Positions 1 to 12,358 of a DNA stretch of 64,000 bases are shown piece by piece; the first letter of the stretch is position 1; every line of letters begins with the position of its first letter. The position numbers and the translations under genes were made by a program. The notes under the pieces are model-generated. The model searched no databases and was not told the origin of the DNA. It worked only from the letters and a program-made list of their open reading frames with translations. The stretch comes from Balaenoptera acutorostrata (Eukaryota; Chordata; Mammalia; Artiodactyla; Balaenopteridae): contig NC_080075.1 in assembly GCF_949987535.1 (NCBI RefSeq), positions 372,001 through 436,000 of the forward strand. Reading direction: 5' to 3'.

Positions 1-150
1 TTTATAAATTCTCTTCTGGCCAATGAAGACTCTCAGCTCTTCTTCTTCAACATATGCAGTGTCTCACCCTTCTGATTACTCTCTGCTCTATCCCAGGTCC
101 ACTCCCTTTCCTGATATTACATTCTTTCCCAATTTTGTATGTTGGTAAAA
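1..150. other. AT-rich sequence, nothing recognised
   Basis: I see no gene, RNA or clear repeat in this stretch before the antisense L1 begins. Confidence 0.5.
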
Positions 151-154
151 TCAA

Positions 155-1496
155 ATAACATAAAATATAACATGTTAATTACTATAAAGTGCACCGCTCA
201 GTGATATTAAATACATTCATATTATTGGGCGATCAACATCACCATTTATCTTTCTAATTCTTTTTTACGTTTTAAAACTGTAACTCTATGTCCTTTAAAC
301 ATAACTTTCCTTTTTGTTCCATAACCACCTGAAAAGCATCATTACCCTCCCAATTTCTATGGTTTTGACTACACTAAGTACCCCATATAATTGAAATTAG
401 TTGTATTGTTATGACTCACTAAAAGTCACAAAAATGGCATTTTGGGTAGCTAAATTTCCTCAAGATTCATCCATGTTGTAGCATATTCCTAGATCTTTTC
501 CTTCTTAACACTGAATAATATTGTATTATATGGGTATACCACACTTTGCTTATCCAGGAACTAGTGGATGAACACTTAGGTTGCTTTCATATTTTAGCTA
601 CTGTCATTATTACTGCTCTAAACACTGGAGTACAAATATTTCTTTAAGACCCTGATTTCAATACCTTTGGGTATACCTCATAGTAAAATTCCTGGATCAT
701 GTAGTAATTCTATTTTTCAATATCTGAAAAATTGCCATACTCTTTTGCAAAGCAGCTGTATCATTCTACATTCCCTCTGACATAGCACAATGGTTCCAAC
801 TCCCTCACATCCTCACCAATAGTTGTTTTCTGCTTGTGTATGTGTGTGTGTGCTTGTGTGTGTATGCATGCACACGAATATATAAACATGCATTTAGTGA
901 TATGGAGCATCTATTCAAGTGCTTAGTCATTTGTACATCTTTTTGAAGAACCATCTATTCAAGTCTTTTATCCATTTTTGAATCAGGGTGTTTGCTTTTT
1001 GCTCAGTTGTAGGAGTTCTCTGTATATTCTGAATAGAAATCTCTTGTCAGATAGATGGCTTTCAAATATTTTCTCCCATCTTGTGGGTTGCCATTTTATT
1101 CTGTTTACATGTCTTTGATACACATTTTTTTTAATTATGTACTGCAAATTGTTTATTTTTTTGTTAGCTGTACCTTTGTTGTTCCTTCGTTTCATATTGA
1201 GGAAAACGCTGCCAAATCCAATGTCATGAAGCTCTTGTCCTGTGTCTTCTTCTAAGACTTTTTATTTTATTAGGTCTCATATTTAGTTTCTTGATACGTT
1301 TTCATTAATTTTTGCATATGATGTTAGGTAAGAGTCCATCTTCCTTCTTTTGCATGTTGACCACAAGACTTCTCAGCACCATTTGTTGAAAATACTATCC
1401 TTTCTACTTTGAAAAGTCGTGGCAACTTGTCAAAAATCATTTGGCCATATATCAGGGTTTATTTCTGGGTGTTCTATTCTATTCTATTGGTCTTGA
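155..1496 (-). mobile_element. Old L1 LINE, 3' half, antisense
   Basis: The plus strand reads as the reverse complement of an L1 3' region. It contains the diagnostic phrases for the end of ORF2 and the 3' UTR, such as the segment around 440-600 (TTCATCCATGTTGTAGCAT, TGAATAATATTGTATTATA) and around 1070-1100 (TTTTCTCCCATCTTGTGGGTT). A minus-strand frame at 983-1195 still shows ORF2 C-terminal residues (WEKIFES...SDKRFLFRIYREL). The copy is heavily diverged and 5'-truncated. A TG-rich stretch lies at about 830-875. It is an old mammalian L1 (L1M type), inactive. Confidence 0.85.
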
Positions 1497-2300
1497 ATAA
1501 GGGAGAAAATAGTATAACCTATCCAGGTTGATGAAGAACATAAAGAAAGACCAGGACTGAGAATTAGGAGGGCAATATAAAACAGCAGGGAGTAAAAGAC
1601 AGTGAGAGAGAAGATCTTGTATTTGCGAGTTCATGGAAATAGGATCATGTTAAAACCACTAAACGCCTGACTTTGAACAATACGGTAAATGTGCCAGCAA
1701 GAAACATAACACTTACCCATCTCTGGGAAATATAGTATGGGCATAAAGATAAACTACACACAAATATATTAAAAAGGGAAGGGTTTTCATGGTGTGAGAA
1801 TATTGCGGGGTTTGAAATACAATTTACTTCTGTTCTACCATTGTCTCTAAATTTTATCAAAGTGTATATACAAGCAATTCCAATTCTGGTAATGTGCTTG
1901 ACAGGTTTATATATGAACTTCAGCAGACCAGTAAATGTACATTCATAGTGGGACTGTTCCCTAAACCAAAAAACAAAACACAAAAACTGCAAAGACTAGA
2001 GTTCACTTTGTCAACACACATACAGATGCAATGATGGTTAACGGTCCGAAAACAGAAGGTGAGCATGGGTGCAAGAGGTTAATCCCCAGGCTGGGGTGGG
2101 GTGCAGAGTTTGAGGGTAACACAGGTAGAAAAGGCTTTTGTCCTATCCTTGATTTTTGAGGTATGGAAATTCACAGGTCACTACCTTCATTTCAAACTGA
2201 ATGAATGCACTATTCAATTTTTTTAAACAGGCGAAGTAAACATGAGTGATAATAAATTTCAAACTGTCGCTAATCAAATAAGATACTAAGAAAACTTAAA
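1497..2300. other. Unassigned AT-rich sequence
   Basis: No coding exon, RNA gene or clear repeat is visible. The 115-codon minus-strand open frame at 1645-1992 has no recognisable domain and is probably fortuitous. Confidence 0.4.
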
Positions 2301-2579
2301 TAATATGATTTAAGAATGAAGTGGAGAGATTGTCCAACACGGTAGCATTCAAAGACCCAGAGCTTGATGCCTCTCATGGGCACACCAAAGTCACAACTGT
2401 TTACAGAACAGCTATTGATGAAAAAGGCCGGGACCTACCATAAAAGATGTTTTACAGCTAAAGATATAAGGAAGGCACCTCGACAAGACAGAAAGGAAGG
2501 GCAAAATCTCAATAGAGTCAAGACCCATACCACCAAGTGGGTGGCCCACAAATGGGAGAATAATTACAATTTCAGAGGT

Positions 2580-3960
2580 GCTCCCAGGTAGCAAGGGGTA
2601 TGAAGCCAACATCAGGCTCCCAAGCCCAGGGATCCTGTGCTGGAAAGAAGAGTCCCTAGAAACTTTGGCTTTGAAGACCAGTAGTGCTTATTTTCCAGAG
2701 AGCCAGAGGGTTGTGGGAAATAGAGACTCCACTCTTAAAAGATGCTCACAAAATCCCACATGATCCGAGAATCAGAACAGAAGCAGTCATTTGAAAGGAT
2801 CCCGGGTCACACCTACCTCCTGATCTTGGAGAGTCTCCCAGAGAGGCAAGAGGCAACTACAGCACAGCCTCAGGGACAGAGACACTGGCAGCAGTCATTC
2901 GGGGGAGCTCCTTCTACCTCATGGACACTGGTACCAGCAAGCATAATTTCAGAATCCTCCCTCTAGCTTATCGGCCTCAGGACCGAGCCCCACCCATTTC
3001 CACCAGACTATAGACACAAGTACTAGGATGCTGCAGGCCAAGCAACTAACTGAGCAGGGGCATAGCCCCATCCACCAGCAAACAGGCTGCCTTCAGATCC
3101 TCTCAGTGCACAGCTGCCCCTGGACATGGGTCCAGCCACCAAAAGCCCCAGGACCAGCCTCCACACCTCAGTGGACAGGCACCAGCCCCGGAGTCCCCGG
3201 CCCCTCCGACACGTGAGCCTGCTCTGGCCTTGGAGTCAGCCTCACCATCGGCAGGTGACAACTGCACAGGGACTGGATGGAGCTTGGACCTACCCAACAG
3301 CAAACCTGCTAGAGCATTGGGATCAGCCTCATACACCAAGAGGCACACACCAGCTCCAGGAATATCACAGCCCAGCAGCCTGTGTGACCAGAACACTCAC
3401 TTGCGGGCCAGAAGCAGCCATGGACTCAGCTGGGTCCTGCCCTGCCCATCAGAATGCCAACACAAGATTAGGGATACCCCAGACCCTGCAGAGAGCTGTG
3501 TCAGGAACAGTGATCCAACACCAACTCTGAGACTCCTGGGCCCTGCAGCCAGAACGCAGGACCTGTCTCTTCCTCCCAGTAGCCAGCATAGCCCCAGAAC
3601 CAGTGACTGGGCACTAGCCCTGATACCACCTGGACTGCAGTTCTACCCATAAGTGAACCAGCACCAGATTTGGTGTCCCCCAGAGCTGTGCAGCCAGCTG
3701 CCTTATGATTTAGTCTCACCAAGCAGCACAGACAGCCTCCATACAAGGCAGAGCCTGGCAAACAAGCAGTCTGGGGGCAGCCAAGCCTACCAGACCACCC
3801 ACAGTAGTCAGCCCGCCACAGCAGAAGAGCCCAAGCAGCCCACATAGGGGGTACACCTAGAATATATAGCTCTAGTGACCAGGGGAGAGGGGGCTGCTGG
3901 GACCCGTAGGACCTCTCCTACAAAAGGCCACTTCTCCAAGGTCAGGAAATGTAACGAACC
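2580..3960 (+). other. Probable L1 5' leader (5' UTR)
   Basis: A GC-richer stretch of short exon-like phrases (CCACCAGCAAACAGG, CAGCTGCCCCTGG, GGACAGGCACCAGCCCC) leads directly into the ORF1 remnant. Leaders of this type occur in old L1M elements. Several overlapping open frames of 60-140 codons on both strands have no protein character and should not be read as genes. Confidence 0.45.
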
Positions 3961-4026
3961 TACTACACACATAGCAATAAAAAAAGCCAGTTAAGAAAAA
4001 TGAGGTGACACAGAAACACGATCCAA

Positions 4027-4900
4027 ATGAAGGAACAAGATAAGAACTCAGAAGAAGACCTAAGTGAACTGGAGATAGCCAATCTACTCAAGAAAGAGTT
4101 CAAGGTAATGACTGTAAAGATGATCAAAGAACTCAGGAGAAGAATGGACGACTGGAGCAAGAAATTAGAAGTTTTTTAAAGAGTTAGACCATTAAAGAAC
4201 AACAAAACAGAGATGAGGAATACAATAACCAAAATGAAAAATACATTAAAGGAAACTACTGTAGACTAAATGATACAGAGGAATGAATCAGAAAACTGAA
4301 GGACAGAGTACTGGCAATCACTGAAGATGAACGGTAAAACAATAGATTAAAATGAAATGAGGAAAGTTGAACAGACTTGTGAAACAACATCAAGTGTACT
4401 AATATTTGCATTATACTGGTCCCAGAAGCAAAAAGGGAAGAGAAAGCAGTGTAGAACATACCTGAAGACATAAGAGCTGAAAACTTCCCTAACCTGGGGA
4501 AGAAAACAGACATCCAAGTCCAGTAAACACAGTAAGGCCAAAACAGGATCAACCCAAAGAGGACCACACCAAGACTCACTGTAATTCAAATGGCAAAAAA
4601 ATAAAGACAAAAAGACACTATTAAAAGGAGCAAAGGAAAAGCAACAAGTTACAAACATGGGAACTTGCATAAAGTTATCAGCTGACTTTTCAGGATAACC
4701 TCTGCATGCCAGAAGGGAGTGGCATGGTATATTTAAAGTCATGAAAGGGAAAAGCCTATAACCAAAAATACTCTACCCAGCAAGGCTCTCCTTCAGATCT
4801 GATGGTGAGATCTAAAGTTTTACAGAGAAGCAAAACTAAAAGGGCTCAGCATCGCCAAACCAGCTTTATGAGAAATATTAAAGGGGCTTTTCTAAGTGAA
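4027..4900 (+). pseudogene. L1 ORF1 remnant
   Basis: The segment aligns by eye along its length with the intact ORF1 at 38884-39774. It has the coiled-coil region first (GAACTCAGGAGAAGAATGG), then the ACATCAAGTGTACTAATATT region of the RNA-recognition domain, and finally the C-terminal CTCTACCCAGCAAGGCTCTCC region. Many stops and frameshifts break it. ORF1p is the nucleic-acid-binding chaperone of L1; this copy cannot encode it. Confidence 0.8.
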
Positions 4901-5204
4901 AAAGAAAAGGCCACGACTGAAACATAAAAATTAGGAAAGGAAACTTACTAAAGGAAAAACCTCATTGATTAAGGCAAATATTCAACAAAGGTAGTAAATC
5001 AACCATGTACGCAGCTAATAGGAAGGATGAAAGAAAACACTAATAAAATCATCATCTATATTCACAATAAGAAGTTAAGGGACACACAAAACAAGTAGAT
5101 GTAAAATATAAGGTCAAATTCAGTAACTGTGGGGGAGGAGAGTAACAATGCAGGCTTGGTAGTGTCCATGTGAAATTAAGAGCTCAGCAACTTAAATAAT
5201 CACA

Positions 5205-5205
<1 letters not shown>

Positions 5206-5242
<37 letters not shown>
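5206..5242. repeat. (CA)n microsatellite
   Basis: About 18 uninterrupted CA dinucleotides lie in the spacer between the ORF1 and ORF2 remnants of the old L1. Confidence 0.95.
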
Positions 5243-5245
<3 letters not shown>

Positions 5246-5339
5246 CTGAAAGAAATCCAAACATAATGTTAAAGATAGTCCTCACATCACAGATGAAGGG
5301 AATAAAAGGGGAAGAAAGGAACACTGAAAAAATTAAAGA

Positions 5340-6930
5340 GGGATTCTAAAAATACCCAAGACAAATGAAAATGAACACACAATGATCCAAAATCTATGGG
5401 ACACAGCCAACGCAGTTCACGGGGGGAAATTATAGTGATACAAGCTTATTCTTAGGAAACAAGAAAAATATCAAATAAATAACCTAACATTACACCTGAA
5501 GGAATTAGAAAAAGAAGAAAAAACAAAACTCAAAGCTGTCAGAAAGAAAAATTAAGAAAACTATACCATATGCAATCACATCAAAAAGAATAAGATACCT
5601 AGGAATAAACACACCTAAGCAGGTAAAAGACATGTGCCCAGAAATCTATCAGCCATTGGTGAAAGAAGTTGAAGGCAACACAAAAAGATGGAAAAACATA
5701 GCATGTGCATGGACTGGAAGAATTAATACTGTTAAAATAACCATACTACCAAAGACAATCTACAGATTTAATGCAGTCCCTATCAGAATACCAAAGCATT
5801 TGCACAGAACTTGAAAAAGTCATTTTAAAATTTGTATAGAAACACAAAGACCCCAAATAGCCAAACAATCTTGAGAAAGAACACAGCTGGAGGCATCACG
5901 CACCTTGACTTCAGACTATACTGCAAAGCGACAGTAATCAGAGAGAATCGTACTGGAGCAAAAACAGACACAAAGATCACTGGAAGAGAATAGAGATGCC
6001 AGAAGTAAGCCCACACACTTATATTTAATTGATTTATGACAAAGCAGGCAATATGGAGAATAAACTGTCTCTTCAATAAGTGGTACTAGGAAAACTGGTC
6101 AGCTACATGGAAAATAATAAAATTAGATTATTTTAGCACACCATATATAAAATAGATGCAAAACTGAATAAAGACCTAAATGTAGGACCAGAAACCATAA
6201 AACCCCTAGAGGAAAATATAGAACATTCTTCAACATAAATGATAGCAACAGTTTTAGGTTCAGTCTACTAAGGCAAATGAAACAAAAGCAAAAATAAACA
6301 AATGGGACTTCACTAAACTTAAAAGATTTTGCACAGCAAAGGAAACCAAAGAAAAAATGAAAAGACAACCTGCTGAAGGAGAGACAATATTTGCACATGA
6401 TAAGAGGTTAACACCAAAAAGATGACCAAGCAAGGGTTCACATCTAAACTACAGAAACAGCACATACAACTCAATATCAAAAAAACACCCAAAATCTTTT
6501 TTTAAAAAATGAGAAGACCTAAATAGACATTTTTCCAAGGAAAAACTACATATAGACAGCCAGAACTCACAAAGATGCTAAACATAGCTAATCGGCAGTA
6601 AAATGCAAATCAAAACTATGAGATATATCACCTCAGTCTTGTCAGAATGGCTGTCATCAAAAAGATCACCAATAACAAAGGTTAGTGAGGATGTGGAGAA
6701 AGGGAAACTCTTGTACACTCTTGATGTGAATGGAAAGTAGTGCAGCTACTGTGGAAAGCAGAATGGAGGTGCCACAAGAAACTAAAAGTAGAACGACCAT
6801 AATATCCAGCAATTTCACTGTCGGGTGTATCAGAAGGAAACAAAAACACTATTTCAAAAAAAAATAACTGCACACCAATGTTCATAACAGTGTTATTTGC
6901 CATAGCCAAGATATAGAGTCAAACTAAGTG
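5340..6930 (+). pseudogene. L1 ORF2 remnant with internal deletion
   Basis: The start resembles the stretch of ORF2 just after the endonuclease domain (GGGACACAGCCAACGCAG ... AACAAGAAAAATATC). It then jumps near 5550 to the region after the reverse transcriptase (GAATAAGATACCTAGGAATAAAC), so the core RT domain, including the FADD motif, is missing. A 60-codon piece at 5632-5814 still reads as ORF2 (WKNIACAWTGRINTVKITILPK). The C-terminal part continues with many stops to about 6930. Confidence 0.8.
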
Positions 6931-7053
6931 TTCATCAATAGGTTAGTGGATAAAAAGATTTTTTATGATGACTTCAGCAAAAAATGAAATTTTGCCATTT
7001 GCAAGAACATGGATGGACTTGGAGGGTATTATGCTTAGTAAAAATAAGCTGTA

Positions 7054-7125
7054 GAGAAAACAAGCATGGTATGTTATGAGAAAAAAAGCATGGTATGTTA
7101 TGAGAAAACAAGCATGGTATGTTAT
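7054..7125 (+). repeat. Three tandem 24-bp units in L1 3' region
   Basis: The unit GAGAAAACAAGCATGGTATG plus TTAT occurs three times head to tail (7054-7077, 7078-7101, 7102-7125). Only one base differs, in the middle copy. Confidence 0.9.
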
Positions 7126-7156
7126 CACTTACACATGGCATCTAAAAAATTGAATA

Positions 7157-7182
7157 CAACAACAACAACAACAACAACAAAA
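7157..7182 (+). repeat. (CAA)n microsatellite
   Basis: About eight CAA units lie near the end of the old L1. Confidence 0.9.
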
Positions 7183-7450
7183 AACAGACTCACAGATTAA
7201 AGAACAGACTAGTGGTTACCAGCAGGGAGACATAGGGTGGAGGAGCAAAATAGTGGGAGGAGGTTTTGAGGTACAATCCACTGTGTATAAAATCAATAAT
7301 CTACAGTGGTGTACTGTATAGCAGGGGGAATATAGCCACTCTTTTATAATAACTATAAATGGAGAAGAACCTAAACATTTATGAATCACTATGTTGTACC
7401 TCTGAAACTAATATAATAATGTAAATTAACTATAGATCAATAAAATATAA

Positions 7451-7838
7451 AGTAAGAAACAATAAAGGGGAGACAGATTATTAAATAGAAATCAATTAAA
7501 TAAACACAAGTTTTGGAAATCAAGGAATTAAAAAACAACACGTAAGACAACATTGGCATTTAAAGTGTACAATCTATTCATTTAAAAGAAATCATTTAAG
7601 TGGTAAAAAATGGTACCCATTCTCACAATTTTGTATATCTAGGATAAATTATTATCTACAAAAATGTTGCAAATATTCACTCAAAAAGAAAGAGAAAATT
7701 TGGATAAACCCATTTTAGTATACAAATTTAATATCAAAGTCTCTATGTAAAATTGATTTGAATAAGTTCTGCTAGCCATTTCTAGTTTCTTTGTGATGTA
7801 AAATCTTTTAAAGCATAAAAATCAGCCTTTCTACATTA
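7451..7838. other. AT-rich sequence, nothing recognised
   Basis: No gene or clear repeat family is visible between the L1 tail and the GC-rich patch. Confidence 0.5.
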
Positions 7839-8580
7839 TTCAGACAGGGGGTGCCGCAACTCCAGCCGGGACTCTGCACTTCCCCCTCCCTGATTCTCCA
7901 GAAGAGCAGGTGGCCCCCCTCTGAGGGCAGGGGCAAGACCACGGACCAAGTCCCCCTGCACTAAGGCGCTACTGGAAGCTCTTCCTGAACAGCAGTGCTG
8001 GCTTGGAGCGAACCCGTGCACCGCCAAAGTTGGTCTCGTCCTGCAGCTGAGGGATGCAGGCTTTAAGTCAGCTGCCTTGGCTTTAAATCAATCAGTCCCC
8101 CCTTTAAGTCAGGTGACCCGACTTTAAATCACTGTGTGCCCCTCAAGCCTGCAACTTCAAAAGTTGGGAACTTCACTTTGATTCCAGCACCTCACACAGC
8201 TGAATGCACACTGTAGTCACCCCCAAGCCTGGCTTAGAGGCAGGATATAAGGTAAGGGGATGGGCTGCACACGTGGTGAGGAAGGTGCACTTCATGTACC
8301 AGAAGGGTCCAGCTGCTCTGGGCACAGCAAGCAGTGCACGATGCAGCAGCTCCCTGGCCAAGCTGGTGATGCACAGGGGGAGCAGGCACACCCAGGCACG
8401 CAGAGGCTCCAGGCCGGGAGCTGGGGCACAGCCAGCCGGGAGGGTGTGGAAGCCGAGGATCTGAGCCTTCTTGAGAAAGGCAGACACAGAGGATGGATGA
8501 GAAACAAAGACCAGATGAAACATGGATTTGAAAAACACACCCTGCTCTTGAAATTGGGGTGGGGGGCACCCCAGATTTGA
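7839..8580. other. Unassigned GC-rich patch
   Basis: This 740-bp patch is GC-rich between AT-rich neighbours. Open frames of about 80-120 codons occur on both strands (for example minus 8173-8538). None shows a domain I recognise, and several overlap in different frames, as expected of GC-rich non-coding DNA. A decayed processed pseudogene or an LTR is possible. Confidence 0.35.
8061..8131 (+). repeat. Four CTTTAARTCA boxes spaced about 20 bp
   Basis: CTTTAAGTCA at 8061 and 8102 alternates with CTTTAAATCA at 8081 and 8122. The start-to-start spacing is 20, 21 and 20 bp. The sequence between boxes is less alike. It could be a short degenerate minisatellite or a phased cluster of binding sites. 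Confidence 0.85.
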
Positions 8581-8780
8581 GTCTTCTTACTCCCCAGTAC
8601 CTAGTGCTTTAGCATTTGCCCAATTACTTATAAAATGTGATGGATAATATCTAACCCATAGAATACTACATTTGGAGTGGTTTTGCGTGTTTATGTTTCT
8701 ATAGTGGAATTATCTTTTCTACAAGAAAAATGTACACAATCTGAAATAAATTAAAACCCCTCTTTAAAAAGTACTATATC

Positions 8781-9111
8781 GGACTTCCCTGGTGGCACAG
8801 TGGTTAAGAATCTGCCTGCCAAGGCAGGGGACATGGGTCGAGCCCTGGTCAGGGAAGATCCCACATGCCACGGAGCAGCTAAGCCCATGCGCCACAACTA
8901 CTGAGCCTGCAGGCCACAACTACTGAAGCCCGCGCGCCTAGAGCCGGTGCTCCACAACAAGCGCAGCAAGAGAAGCCACCGCAATGAGAAGCCCGCGCAC
9001 CACAACAACGAGTAGCCCCCACTTGCCGCAACTAGAGAAAGCCTGCGCATAGCAACGAAGACCCAACGCAGCCAAAAACTAATTAATTAATTAATTAATT
9101 AATTAACTATT
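8781..9111 (+). mobile_element. CHR-type tRNA-derived SINE, complete
   Basis: The head GGACTTCCCTGGTGGCACAG carries the pol III promoter region, and the box-B-like GGGTCGAGCCC follows. The body runs through GAAGACCCAACGCAGCCAAAA into an (AATT)n tail. A perfect 18-bp target-site duplication, TTTAAAAAGTACTATATC, lies at 8763-8780 and 9112-9129, so both ends are exact. Confidence 0.95.
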
Positions 9112-9224
9112 TTTAAAAAGTACTATATCCTGTACAGCTTCTCTGGGAAGAACAGAGAGATGGCGTAGGAGAGTGAGAAAGACCAATATTTAGTGCACAT
9201 CTCTCATGCAGGTGCTCTGCTGGC

Positions 9225-9375
9225 TCAAATAGACTTATCCCCACTTTACAAAGGAGGAAATAATCTCAGAGAGGTTTAGTAATTTTCCCAAAGCCAAACA
9301 GCTATGGAGTGGCAGAACCAAGATCTGAACCAAGTCTGTTACCTTCAAAGCCTAAGTCCTCATCACAACAAAACT
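9225..9375 (-). mobile_element. MIR SINE fragment, antisense
   Basis: The plus strand shows the reverse complement of the MIR core (TTATCCCCACTTTACAAAGG, then AGAGAGGTTTAGTAATTTTC). It is diverged, as expected of this ancient mammalian SINE. Confidence 0.8.
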
Positions 9376-9589
9376 CAATTAATATTTACATTTATCGAAT
9401 TACATTGCAACCTGGGGAGTTCTTGGCACAATCCTGAATAGGAGTGAGAAAGAAAGAAATAGCATTGCTCCTACAGTCAACCAAAATTCTTGGAGCAGCT
9501 GCTAGATGCCTGGCCCTTTTTGGGGTTCAGCAGTGATCAAGATAGGAAGAGTCCTGCTTTCATGAACCACGTAGTGGGGAGGAGAGACG

Positions 9590-9720
9590 GTGCAACTTGG
9601 GTGAGGGATTTCACCTTGTTGGGCCTCTGTTTTCTCATCTGGAAAATGGGATGGGTGTGCCTCATTTTCTGGGATTGTCCAGCCCTCACATTCTCTGATT
9701 CCATAATAAGTATTTGTTTT
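9590..9720 (+). mobile_element. MIR SINE fragment, sense
   Basis: GGGCCTCTGTTTTCTCATCT followed by GGAAAATGGGATGG is the MIR core in sense orientation. The segment just upstream (about 9490-9590) may belong to another ancient repeat; I could not assign it. Confidence 0.7.
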
Positions 9721-10795
9721 CCTGTTTCTCTAAAATTCATTCAGGTCGTGAGCTGTGATGAATGTTGTTAGCTGCTCCCCAAATCACTCTATTCCCACCC
9801 TTTTCCTGTGATCAGGTCTTTCCCGAAACATGACTCACAGTCAGTCAAGTCACAGAACCTAAGGGGCACCCAGCAGAAAAATTCCAACCCTTGCTTCCCA
9901 GGAGCTCTGCGGTCTACCTCAGGTAAACTTAATTCACCTGGCACAAGGTGGCCATCCCTGGTTTCACATCAACATGATCTCAGGCACAAACCTCCTTGTT
10001 TTTCCATCTTGTCTTTAAGTTACTTGTTGAAACAACTGCACAAATATGACAAAGATATAAAATCAGGCATCTTCTGCCCCCAGTGCCTACTAATAAATGA
10101 TTTTCTGCCACTTTAATGATAAAGATAGAACATTTCAACATTCTGCTGCCCTTATTATTTGTCATTTTTGTTGATATTTCTATTGAATACATCTTTCAAT
10201 ATTTTAACAGTGGAACATTTATTTAGGTTGTTCCAGATCCAGCCTTTAGTGGTAAATGTTTTGTTGTTATATTTCTATTATGTTTCCTTTAAAAATCATT
10301 ACCCTATTTAAATGGATTAAGTCAATTCTATAGGCATTTATCTTATGATATTGATGAAATTGATACAGAGGGCAGTAGTACAAGTTGATTGAACTTGAGA
10401 ACCTGTATTAGCACAGTTAAGTATACATATTATCTATATGTAAACCAAAGTACATGCCGAGTGAGATTCTCCGACTCTTTTTCACTGTCTGCCCCTCAAG
10501 CCTGTGAGAAATGGAATATTTCTTGCCATATCAGTAAAAAAAAAGGATGTCACAGTCTTCAGCACTTGCAGCCCTCCAATGTGAGCCGGCGGGCCCTGAG
10601 GCACTCAGGATATGCAAATACAGAATGCAGGCTCCAGAGCGCTGAGGTGCATATCAAAGGAAGGATTTCAGTGAGCCCAGACTCTTGCATCTTCCCATAC
10701 AAAGAAAAGCGCCGCATTCCTCACCTTGGGAGAGCTGGTTTTCCTTAGTTAACAATCACCTTTTGATGTTCCCCATTACCTGCGCCAGTCCCCTG
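9721..10795. other. Unassigned sequence
   Basis: No gene or repeat can be supported. Short open frames (9808-10116, 10389-10748) have no recognisable domains. Confidence 0.4.
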
Positions 10796-10799
10796 CCCT

Positions 10800-11010
10800 G
10801 TCCCCTCCCCCCGGTACTTTAGCTCAGGGAGGAAGGAGCGCAGAGGGACTCGGCTGAATAAGGGGCCTGCGCGCCTCGGGAGGAGTTTTCAGCCGCTTTC
10901 CCCGCAGTCGGGAGGAGGGGCGCTGACGCTGCAGCGTTGGGGTCCTGGAGGGGCGGTCCGGCCTGGGGGCCCCGCCCACTGTGGCCGCAGCCCAGGCCTT
11001 TTTCCTGGAA
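10800..11010. promoter_or_regulatory. Small CpG-rich block, candidate promoter
   Basis: About 200 bp is dense in CpG (GCGCGCCTCGG, GGGGCGCTGACGCTGCAGCG) and holds GC boxes (GGGGCGG, CCCCGCCC). It sits about 700 bp upstream of the KRAB-A exon, a usual distance for the promoter of a KRAB zinc-finger gene. It could be the remnant promoter of that locus. Promoter function is inferred only. Confidence 0.45.
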
Positions 11011-11544
11011 TCCTACACCAAAAAAGTTAGAAAGATACACGGTCTATAGTAAATATTCACAAATGATTGTTGCTGCTGTGCTCACTATTCTATTAAAGGT
11101 GTAAAATCCATAAAACACTTTAAGTTCAAAATTAAATATGAATTTTTACCTTTCTAATTATGTCTCTGCTATTCACAATTGTGGTTAATGAATCAGAGAC
11201 TGTGGCATCACTAGTTAAAAATGAGCTTGTTAAAAAAATAGAACTCAGGCCCACCGGACCTACTGAATCACAATCTGCACTTTTACCATCTCCTCAGTGT
11301 ACTTGTGTACCCATGAATAGTTGAAAGGTACATTTCTACCTCGACATGTCTTTTCTGTCTGAGAAATACACACATTTTATCCAGTTTGATATAAATAAAA
11401 CACTCAAAAATGCATATGCCTGTGTTGAAACCATCATTTTATCATTTCTTTTCCAGATAAGTTTAGTCTCTATACTGGTTTTGTGGATCACATGCCATAC
11501 TCTTTTCTTGTAGTTAGAAATACAGTAGAGAAAGTTACTTTGTA

Positions 11545-11550
<6 letters not shown>

Positions 11551-11589
<39 letters not shown>
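11551..11589. repeat. (AT)n microsatellite
   Basis: About 19 AT dinucleotides follow a short A run. Confidence 0.95.
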
Positions 11590-11590
<1 letters not shown>

Positions 11591-11711
11591 TAGTGGATAA
11601 TTGAAGACACTCTTCTAAACTAAAACCAGTTCTCTTAACTTGCTGTTTTCTTCTTGGGTCACATTATGAACTCTTCCCGTGGCCACATGGCATGTGTACT
11701 TTTAATTTCAG

Positions 11712-11933
<222 letters not shown>

Positions 11934-12173
11934 TAGGGTTTCAGATTGCAACGTTTCAGGAAAGATTAGGAGTTTGTGGGTATAATTTATCTTATTCTTT
12001 TAAAATTGCAGCCTCCCTTTTAATATACTTTGTAACTGCTTGGGATGTGTCTATATGAACTGTGCACTATATGCTTCTGTTATAGTCCTTACAATATTTT
12101 ATTGTCTTATTCTCTAACAATTTTCCATGGATACTTTAGGCTTAAGGTATATTAAAAGGGAGACTGCGATTCT

Positions 12174-12348
12174 GGGACTTCCTTGGTGATGCAATGGTTA
12201 AGAATTCGCCTGCCAATGCAGGGGACTCGGTTCGATCCCCAGTCTGGGAAGATCTCACGTGCCACGGAGCAACTAAGCCGGTGGGTCACAACTACTGAGC
12301 CTGCGCGCCACAACTACTGAAGCCGGTGCGCCTTGAGCCCGTGCGCCA
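12174..12348 (+). mobile_element. CHR-type SINE, 3'-truncated
   Basis: The head GGGACTTCCTTGGTGATGCA and the box-B region (GGTTCGATCCC) are present, but the body stops at GTGCGCCA. The 3' half and tail are missing. Mitochondrial sequence starts about 10 bp further on. Confidence 0.9.
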
Positions 12349-12358
12349 TTTATTTTTT

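Larger units (their letters stand above)
2300..7450 (+). mobile_element. Ancient near full-length L1, sense, degenerate
   Basis: In order this block shows a GC-rich 5' leader (about 2580-3960), a broken ORF1 (about 4027-4900), a spacer with a CA microsatellite, a broken and internally deleted ORF2 (about 5340-6930), and a 3' UTR ending near 7445 with AATAAAATATAAA. The order and orientation are those of a sense L1. Divergence from the younger L1s further right in the window is large, so this is an older subfamily. The exact 5' boundary is uncertain, and 2300-2580 may be flank. Confidence 0.75.
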
